64,000 bases of DNA, taken from the NCBI RefSeq assembly GCF_029784135.1, contig NC_073746.1, positions 186,501,983-186,565,982 on the forward strand, read 5' to 3'. The translations under genes and the position numbers were made by a program. The notes beneath the pieces were generated by a model, which saw nothing but the letters and a program-made list of their open reading frames with translations, was not told where the DNA came from and made no database searches. The stretch is from Toxorhynchites rutilus septentrionalis. Taxonomy: Eukaryota > Arthropoda > Insecta > Diptera > Culicidae. Shown here in pieces: positions 57,376 through 64,000 of this stretch (position 1 is its first letter; each line of letters begins with the position of its first letter).

Positions 57376-57627
57376 CATAATACCTACAAAATTTTGGTCA
57401 AACAATAGTAAATTGATTATATTTCGTGAAAAAAAAATACATAAAATTTTAGTTAAACAAGTTACACTGAGACAAAAAAATATTTTTAGAATTAATATTT
57501 ATTTTTCTCAAAAACGTGTTTTTTTTAATTCTCAAAAAAAACTATATAAATTGTCCATATAATTACCAACAAGTCGTCCATACATTGGAAGATGGGCACT
57601 TTCACAGGGAAATTTTTTTCTAACAAC
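57376..57627. mobile_element. Single arm of the foldback family
   Basis: Contains ttctcaaaaacgtg, accaacaagtcgtccataca and ttggaagatgggcactttc, the inverted equivalent of the arm at 9530-9905. It lies between a mariner end and a LINE tail. Confidence 0.5.
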
Positions 57628-57734
57628 TTTGTATTTTTTTGTATTTGCCAACAGATGATTTCCATCCCAATGACATTAGTACTTAAACTAACTTAAACTA
57701 ACAACACAAATTTTAAAACTGACAACACCGTAAA

Positions 57735-58679
57735 CTAACAAAAAAATCGTCTAAATTCGCGCTTATTCGATTCTTGTGACACATTGAAATCAAACACAAA
57801 GTAACACTTATTGAAAACACGACACATACTCCGCACTGGTTCATGTAGGACATAGTTCGTTCTAGCATGAGGTATGATGAGAAATGAGTGTGATCGTAGA
57901 TGACGACGACGGGTATTAATGTGCAGCATACTGAGCAGTATAGGACAATCGATATTGCCCTGCAAGAGATTTGCAACGAAGCATGCTTTCGTTACCTTGC
58001 GTCTCGCGTCCAATAGTTTCAGGTTGATGAGCTTACATCGGCTTGTGTAGCTTGGCAAATTCAAAGGATCCCTCCAGCTGAGGTGACGAAGTGCAAACCT
58101 GATGAATTTCCTTTGAACAGATTCAATGCGTTGTGTTCCATTTTGGTAGTGCGGTGACCAAACAATGGATGAGTATTCCAGGATAGGACGCACAATTGAA
58201 CAATATAAGGCTTTTAGACAGTAAACGTCCTTAAATTTTTTGGCAAAGCGAAAAAGAAACCCCAATTGCGAAGTGGCTTTAGATACAGCATATGTGACGT
58301 GATCTTTAAAACTCATTTTAGCGTCGATCAGAATCCCCAAGTCCTTGACTGTTGATTCGCGTTTGAGTTGTACGCCTGCCAATGTGTAGTCAAAGCAGAA
58401 AAGTGTGTGTTTACGCCCGAATGAAATAACGGAGCACTTCGACACGTTAAGCGACATACGGTTCGTTAGACACCATTCGACAAAAGCTTCCAATTGTTGT
58501 TGCAGGAATAATGCGTCTCGCGGTTGCTGTATCACGTAGTAGAGCTTCAGGTCATCGGCATACGAGAGTTTCAGACATTTCATAGTGAAGTTGACATCGT
58601 TCATGTACAACAGGAACAAAAATGGTCCTAGGTGACTGCCCTGCGGAAACCGAAAACGGTGATGAAACATGATCTCCAA
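57735..58679 (-). pseudogene. LINE ORF2, part 2: reverse transcriptase palm to C-terminus
   Basis: The frame 58679-57735 reads PQGSHLGPFLFLLYMNDV, then LSYADDLKLYYV (catalytic YADD), SLNVSKCSVISFGRKHTLFC, VKDLGILIDAKMSFKDHVTY, the thumb ALYCSIVRPILEYSSIVWSP and the C-terminal RFALRHLSWRDPLNLPSY. It ends EFRRFFC and a stop. It is shifted relative to part 1 because about 10-11 bases of the GVPQG motif region are missing near 58640. The enzyme would be inactive without the correct frame. Confidence 0.9.
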
Positions 58680-60801
58680 TTTTGACTGCCATGCTACGAC
58701 CAGTGAGATACGATCGGATCCAGATGACCATTTGGTTACTCATTCCAAGTTTGTCAAATTTAGCTACTGCTATTCGATGATTCATCTTATCAAACGCTGC
58801 GGATAAGTCGGTGTAGATAGCGTCTACTTGTAGTCCATTCTCAATTTGATGTATCACGAACGAGGTGAAGCACGTCAAGTTATTGGTCGTGGAACGCTTA
58901 GGCATAAATCCGTGTTGTTCCAATGAGATATACTGTGAACACCTTTGCATTAACGCCTGAAGCACGATCAGCTCAAACAACTTCGAGGTGGCACATAATG
59001 CAGCAATACCTCGATAGTTCGAAACGCTCCGTTTGCATCCTTTCTTATATACTGGAAAAACATACGACTCTTTCCAGCATCTCGGGAATACACCGGATGA
59101 TAAGGACAGATTGAACAGTGTCGCTAGAGGTGACGCAAGTGTGTCTACACAACCTTTCAAGGCGAGTGATGGAATGCCGTCCGGACCACATCCTGTGGAG
59201 GTTTTCATGTTCTTAGTTGCTGCAATTACCATATCGTCAGTGATAACAAAATCCAGCTCAGAAGCAAGAAGTCGAGGTACGTTTCTGGTAGAAGCAGCAA
59301 CATCCTGCGGATCGATGTGTTCATTGACAAACACATTACTGAACTGAGAGCGAAACAGGTCAGCGATGTCGGTAGTCGTATCAGCTTCCAATAAACCGTT
59401 GGTCAACGTAGATGGTAGACCGGATTCCTTACGTTGGTCTTTGACGTAACGCCAAAATCCTTTAGGATTTACCTTAAGGCGTCTCTGCAGACGGTCTTGA
59501 TAAGCACTGTAGAGACGATTATTGAGCTGTTTATACTCAGCATTCGTCTTTAGATATTTCGCTCTTGTTGAGTCCGTACGGTGCTTGCTGAACTGTCTTA
59601 AAGCAGACTGCTTCACTCTTTTAAGATACTTCAGGGCACCATTTGACCAGGCAGGCTTGGTATCCTCACGTTTCGTCTTCAATGGAACAAACTGATCGAT
59701 TGCATACAGCAGAATACTCGACATGATCGATGCAGCGAGGTTAGCGTCACAGCCTTGAAAAACATCTATCCACTCGATTTGTGCGAGGAAATTGTTCATC
59801 GCGGTAAAATCAGTTTTATTGAAATCGTACGAAACACTTTCAGAAGCATCGTGAAATTGTCGGAAAGGTTTCAAATTGAGATTCACCAGTATAGGAGGAT
59901 GATGTCGCACTATTTTAACAAGTTGTGATGGTCCTTGCATGACTGTGCAGTGCTCACATAGTTCTTTGTTGACGAAGCACAGATCAAGTATGCGATCGTT
60001 TTCATTTTTGATTCCTATCATTTGCCTCAGTCCAGCGGTGCAATAGGAATCAAGCAGTTCTTGTGATGTCAAGCATATCGAGGATTGAGAAGAAACCGGG
60101 TAGAGAAAACCATGCGAGTTATGCTGCCAAGAGATTGAGCTCAAGTTGAAGTCGCCCAGGATCATAATGTTGTCTCTCGGTTCTAGTTGTGAAACAACTC
60201 AATAGAGAGAGTCAAGATGTTGGTTGATCAAAGGTCCATCGTTTATCCTATCAGGAGGCATGTAAACTGCGCACAGGTAAAGTGTAGCGTCCAAAGTGGT
60301 AATAGCGATCCACAGATGCTCTACCGTCGAGCAACTCGGAGGATTGAGCGTACGGGATTTGATCCTTGAGTGAACAGCCAACAATACACCACCTCCCGTG
60401 CGTTTGTTACTATTCAGCGACGAACGATCCTGCCTGTAGAGGGAGTAAGAGTTGTCGAACAGCTGACTTGATGCAGTGTTTCCATTGAGCCAGGTTTCGG
60501 AATAGACGTGAATGTCGTAGGAGCCATCACTCAGAGCCAATTGGTACTCTACGAGAGAGCTGTTGATACCACCAACGTTTTGGTAGTAAATTAAGATATC
60601 CGAGGAATCAGGACTGCCATTTCTCTGTTGTTGCTCATTCCTGTGGGGTGAGTAGACATCAGAACAAGGTTTGCCGTTCCTTATGGAGTACTTGCCATGG
60701 GAGGCAGATCGGAAGACCCCTTCGTCAACACTATACTCAGGGCCGGGACGACTTGAAGGACAAGAGTGAAGGTACTGTGGCTGTTCGAAGATAGTTGGCA
60801 C
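58640..60801 (-). pseudogene. LINE ORF2, part 1: AP endonuclease and RT N-terminal half
   Basis: The frame 60801-60199 holds the start of an AP-type endonuclease (LIYYQNVGGINSSLVEY, YSETWLNGN, TGGGVLLAVHS). A TGA at about 60199 (DSLY*VVSQ) interrupts it, and the same frame continues as ILGDFNLSSISWQ, LDLCFVNKEL and KIVRHHPPILV. The RT fingers follow: TSTGCGPDGIPSLALKGC, FPVYKKGCKRSVSNYRGIAA, QHGFMPKRSTTNNLTCF, DLSAAFDKMNHRIAVAKF. The frame leaves register near 58640. The TGA and the RT deletion are the only breaks I see in this ORF apart from one stop in the upstream repeats. Confidence 0.9.
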
Positions 60802-61480
60802 GACTGTGCAAGGTCAATCAGGGGCTTCCTTACAGCTTTGTGTCGAGCGTCCCGGGTCGGATAACGGTGTTCTTTCAAGATGATGAGAAGAATCAGAGGT
60901 GACATCTGTTTTTTGTTTCGCAGTCCTACTGGGTGAATGTACATCAGGACGAGAATTACCATTACCAAGTGAATACTTGCCATGGAAAACAGTTCGGAAG
61001 ACCCCTTCGTCAACACTATACTCAGGGCCGGGACGACTTGAAGAATAAGAGCGAAGGTACTGTGGCTGTTCGAAGATAGTTGGCACGACTGAGCAAGGTG
61101 ATTCAGGGACTTCCTTACTGCTTTGTGTCGAGCGTCCCGGGTCGGATGATGGTGTTCTTCCAAGATGAAGAGACGAATCTGAGGTGACATCTGTTTTCTG
61201 TTTCGCAGTCCTGCTGGGTGAATGTACATCAGGACAAGAATTACCATTACCAAGTAAATACTTGCCATGAAAGACAGTTCGGAAGACCTCTTCGTCAACG
61301 CTATACTCAGGGCCGGGACGACTTGAAGGACAAGAGCGAAGGTACGGTGGCTGTTCGAAGGTAGTTGGCACGACTGAGTAAGGTGATTCAGAGGCTTCCT
61401 TACTGCTTTGTGCTCTACGTCCCGGGTCGGATAACGGTGTTCCTTCGAGATGATGAGGCGACGATACGTAGAAAGTTAGT
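60640..61480 (-). repeat. Three in-frame 285-bp (95-residue) tandem repeats in the LINE
   Basis: The word gttggcacgact appears at 60794, 61079 and 61364, exactly 285 bases apart. Each unit reads (minus strand) FEQPxYLxSxxSSRPGPEYS, VDExVFR, GKY...GNGxxxxDVxSPxR, then ..SDPGR...KE. Units are open in the same frame except for one stop (TGA, APD*PC) at the junction of units 2 and 3 near 60811. Confidence 0.9.
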
Positions 61481-61482
61481 TG

Positions 61483-62210
61483 CTATGTAGAGTAATCAAC
61501 CATTTTGTTACGTCTGTCTCGCTGGCTGATGTAAACCGGGCATTCGGTACTCCAGGCAGAGTGCTCGACGTCAATATTTAGCTTTCGTTCTACTCGTATT
61601 TTTTCGCAGTTAGCGCATTTTTCTGTACGAGATTTACACTCTTTCACTTGATGGTTTCCACTGCATATAGGGCAAGTCACAATTTCTGCCTTGCAGTCGG
61701 CCATCTTGTGATTAAACCCACAACACACCTAGTGATCTGAAGCCCATCTAAAACACGACAACGATTCCAACCGCAGTTCAATTTCCCAACATTCATAACT
61801 TTAAAAAATGTGTCTGCGTCGACAATCGCACTATAGTTATCATATCGCCACTTCTCATTGCAATATGTTTTACGAAGTTTGAAGTGTTTCAGACTAGTGA
61901 GAGCATCGTTCTGACTAACAAGTTTTTGCTTCAGTTCATCTTCATCAAGTTTGTCACTCATTCCAATTATTTTGATTGTAGGTTTCATACACTCCCTAAC
62001 TTTCACCTCAAATTGACCCCCCAGTTGCTTGTCGATGTTTTCTTCAAGCAGTTTGATTAATGATTCATCCTTCATAGACATTATAACAGATCCGTCTTTG
62101 CCACTTTTCACTCGCCCAACGTTTAGGTTTTGACGTAGGACTACGTCTAACCGGAAGATATAGGGGGTGAAATGGAAATCTAGGCACTGAACAAGTAGGA
62201 AAAAATGCAA
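61483..62210 (-). pseudogene. LINE ORF1 (zinc-knuckle protein), frameshifted
   Basis: The first frame (62210-61677) has a hydrophilic region: DESLIKLLEENIDKQLGGQF, MKPTIKIIGMSDKLDEDELK, LRKTYCNEKWRYDNYSAIVD. This is a typical pre-knuckle domain of Gag-like LINE proteins. A one-base shift near 61725 moves to the frame CCGFNHKMADCKAEIVTCPI, CSGNHQVKECKSRTEKCANC, with CCHC-type knuckles, ending RRNKMVDYST and a stop at 61483. The 5' part of the element is probably truncated near 62165. Confidence 0.8.
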
Positions 62211-62560
62211 GATTTGGAACGCTTATAACTCGATCATTTCTCAATAGATCGCAAAGGTTTTTGCATCAATTGATAGGAAATATATCTACGCATCTATCAT
62301 AACGAATAACATTTCATTTTTCTTGAGATAAATAATTGAATAATTGTAAAATATCAAGCATTGTCAAAATGCACTATGTGCCCATTTTTGATTGGTCCAT
62401 TTTGTGCTCCTCAAATCGTACCGACCAAAACGGGTAACCAGAGCAGCAGCGAAATAGAATGAAGCACGATTGGAAAGGAAAAAGAAAAAAAAGACGAAAC
62501 ATTGGTCGCAGTCTCACACATGCGTAATTCTCGAGCCAGCCAGTCAGCTTAAAAATCCCC
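62211..62560. other. Sequence between LINE and histone-like unit, nothing recognised
   Basis: About 350 bases with no supported coding or repeat feature. Confidence 0.4.
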
Positions 62561-62564
62561 GCTC

Positions 62565-62853
62565 CGCTGCCGTAACGATCATTCTTTGTGTGGACACCGA
62601 CTGGACAACATCGTTGCTGGACGGCGAGGAATCGAGTGCCTTTCTCAAGGCAAGAGGGCGGAGGTGGTAGCGCTGGAGTAGAGTAGAGTAGAGTTTTCAA
62701 AGGGCCTTCCTCAAGGCTAGAGACGAATGAACTGCAAAAGTTTAAAGTCTCTATAATACAATACCCACCTACCTACCGTAACAATCATTCTCGTTCAAAC
62801 CGTACACCACATCGGTTCGCATCACAACACATCAACAAACCAACCCAAGCAGC
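62565..62853 (+). promoter_or_regulatory. Histone-like 5' flank
   Basis: Upstream of the H2A start this contains two related phrases (cgtaac.atcattct at 62572 and 62778), two short hairpins (gcctttctcaaggc near 62639, gccttcctcaaggc near 62705), the dispersed motif at 62720-62752, and a TATA-like tctataata at 62749 about 105 bases before the ATG. Whether it drives transcription cannot be told. Confidence 0.35.
62720..62752 (+). repeat. Dispersed 30-bp motif (third copy), next to a TATA-like box
   Basis: gagacgaatgaactgcaaaa-gtttaaagtctct. It is the inverse of the copies at 1741-1772 and 26375-26404. Confidence 0.6.
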
Positions 62854-63260
62854 CATGTCTGGACATGGTAAAGAAGGAAAAGTGAAGGGAAAGGCAAAAT
62901 CCCGCTCGAACCGTGTTGATCTGGAGTTCCCCGCAAGGGTAGCTAGGCCGAGCGCGTTAGTACCAGTGCACCAGTCCACCTAGCCGGCGTTATATAGTTT
63001 CGGCCGCCGAAGTGATCGAGTTAGCTGGCAAAGCTGGTCGCAACGATAAGAAAACCCACATTCGGAACAGAACACATTCGGTTCGGTGGACATCAAGACA
63101 ACAACAGGCAGTTGCGGCGAGTGGCGAGTGGCAAACGCAATCGCAAAACGGCATCAGGTAGCAGAAGAAAAAAGTTTGTTCTTTATACAAACTGCTTTGG
63201 TGGCAAATCCAGAACAAGGCGGCATCGAGGGCGCTCGAAATTGTTTTTTTCAAAACCACG
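62854..63260 (+). pseudogene. Broken histone H2A gene
   Basis: From ATG 62854 it reads MSGHGKEGKVKGKAKSRSNR then VDLEFPARV, the canonical H2A N-terminal tail and start of the fold (usually ...RAGLQFPVGRIHR). A deletion and frame changes follow. GAPVHLAGVI-like and then SAAEVIELAGKAGRNDKKTH (62998-63060) correspond to the alpha-2/alpha-3 region (AAEVLELAGNAARDNKKTR in H2A). The rest is not H2A-like. H2A forms part of the nucleosome core; this copy cannot encode it. There are no introns, as in real replication-dependent histone genes. It may be a dead gene or a histone-derived repeat. Confidence 0.8.
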
Positions 63261-63300
63261 AGTACTAAGTTTTCTAAATTGGAACCATTCCATAAAACAA

Positions 63301-63316
63301 GGCGCTTTTCAGGGCC
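63301..63316 (+). terminator. Histone mRNA 3' stem-loop (one stem mismatch)
   Basis: ggcgcttttcagggcc: two 6-base arms with the TTTC loop, close to the replication-dependent histone consensus GGYYCTTTTCAGRGCC. The fourth base is g instead of a pyrimidine, giving a G-G mismatch. The purine-rich aaaaaagag at 63329-63337 is where a histone downstream element would be. It lies about 240 bases after the last H2A-like codon, farther than normal. Confidence 0.75.
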
Positions 63317-64000
63317 ATTAAACCTTCCAAAAAAGAGTTTAGGAAATACAGTTCAATGCTTTCTAAAACAATATCCAAAATAATAATAAAACACAAATTG
63401 ATTTTTTCATAATTTGTTTGCCAGGATATGATGAGTATGTGAATTTGGTAGTTGTTCTGAGCTTATTGATTTTCACCAATTCTTAAATTGCTTCTAGATT
63501 GAAAGTACAGTAATTTACACTTATCTCGACATTTAGCTAATTGGACGGACCTGCAATGCGACATATTTAGTTGGACATTTTTGTAAACATAGAGTTCGGG
63601 GTCCAAATTATGACCCCACATTGAAAGTCGACACTGTACCACTGTCATCGCAAATGTTCAATTGCCATTGAATGTAATTTACTCTAAAATAAGTCACAAG
63701 CTGGATGGGAAGAAATTTTCCAACTGTGAAAGCTGTGGCGAGTGGCAAATGCAATCGCTGAACAGAAAGGTTTAGCCGAACAAGATGGGGATATCGAGTG
63801 ATAACAAAACAATAAACTCTTTAGATTGAAGATAATTTTGTGATCCTAAAAAGGACCCTTTTTAGCCTGCATGTGAATTAAACGAGCGAACAAATCGTAA
63901 TGAATGTATTTTTTTTGCCATCGCTCCCTTTTAACGCTCATTCGTTCGTCTCGTTGGACTCGCCCCTCTGGCTGAGTTTGCCGATTTGTCTCTATCCTGT
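63317..64000. other. Right flank of the window, nothing certain
   Basis: No gene is supported. The words gtggcgagtggcaaatgcaa at 63733 repeat gtggcgagtggcaaacgcaa at 63121, inside the histone-like unit, so some of this may belong to the same repeat. The last 80 bases are pyrimidine-rich. Confidence 0.35.

Larger units (their letters stand above)
57628..62165 (-). mobile_element. Nearly full-length jockey/CR1-like LINE
   Basis: Read on the minus strand: ORF1 remnant with zinc knuckles (62210-61483), a three-unit 285-bp tandem repeat (60640-61480), ORF2 with endonuclease and reverse transcriptase (60801-57735), a short 3' UTR and an aaatac-type tail near 57650-57628. No RNase H. The coding parts are disrupted by one stop, one deletion in the RT and one frameshift in ORF1. 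It is the longest copy of the family that also gives 12660-13795, 17684, 18854 and 29640-31956. Confidence 0.85.

Noticed and set aside
62470..62670. 66-codon frame upstream of the H2A remnant
   Set aside because: No similarity and overlaps the histone-like 5' flank; more likely noncoding.

Overview
This is a window of an insect nuclear genome, and the transposon content points to a mosquito, probably an Aedes-like culicine. It carries a DD37E mariner-like element of a type known from mosquitoes, a DD41D rosa-type element, an I-clade LINE resembling mosquito I elements, and tandem-repeat elements ending in CTAG next to a T. The species is inferred; no rRNA, mitochondrial or other marker gene is present. 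Nothing bacterial (operons, ribosome binding sites, CRISPR) is expected or seen.

The only host protein gene I can support is on the minus strand. It is an immunoglobulin-superfamily neuronal surface protein of the DIP/lachesin type (Dpr-interacting-protein-like). I could join ten exons by splice sites and reading phase: a possible small exon at 41422-41463, then 24047-24144, 23779-23986, 23502-23648, 23292-23420, 23066-23200, 7424-7576, 5961-6047, 5359-5466 and 5091-5254 (stop). They give three Ig domains, a Thr/Pro-rich stalk and a hydrophobic C-terminus that looks like a GPI signal. The signal-peptide exon was not found and is presumably to the right, in or beyond the window. Introns of about 15.5 kb and 17.3 kb hold most of the repeats.

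Layout. 1-5.1 kb: decayed mariner, a TIR element inside a DD37E-type remnant, and a LINE remnant. 5.1-7.6 kb: the last four exons. 7.6-23 kb: a large intron with Helitron-like repeats, foldback elements, a broken I-clade LINE split by a hAT element and by other insertions, a 1.17-kb tandem duplication, a (TA)n tract, a deleted DD37E element and a mariner MITE sharing one TA. 23-24.2 kb: five clustered exons. 24-41.4 kb: a large intron with two LINE remnants, a mariner, satellite-like repeats and a complete 6.1-kb I-clade LINE with target-site duplications. 41.4-57 kb: more mariners, a small inverted-repeat element, a second Helitron-like array, a rosa element with a DD37E element inserted in it, a hAT remnant and further mariner remnants. 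57.6-62.2 kb: a nearly complete LINE with an in-frame 95-residue triplication. 62.5-63.4 kb: a broken histone H2A gene with a recognisable histone 3' stem-loop.

The order of insertions can be read from several nested cases. I found no convincing new biological system. The observations most worth checking are the histone-derived unit and the dispersed short motif beside its promoter, the tandem repeats in the LINE, the frame-neutral 60-nt intron, and the complementary deletions among the three copies of one mariner family.
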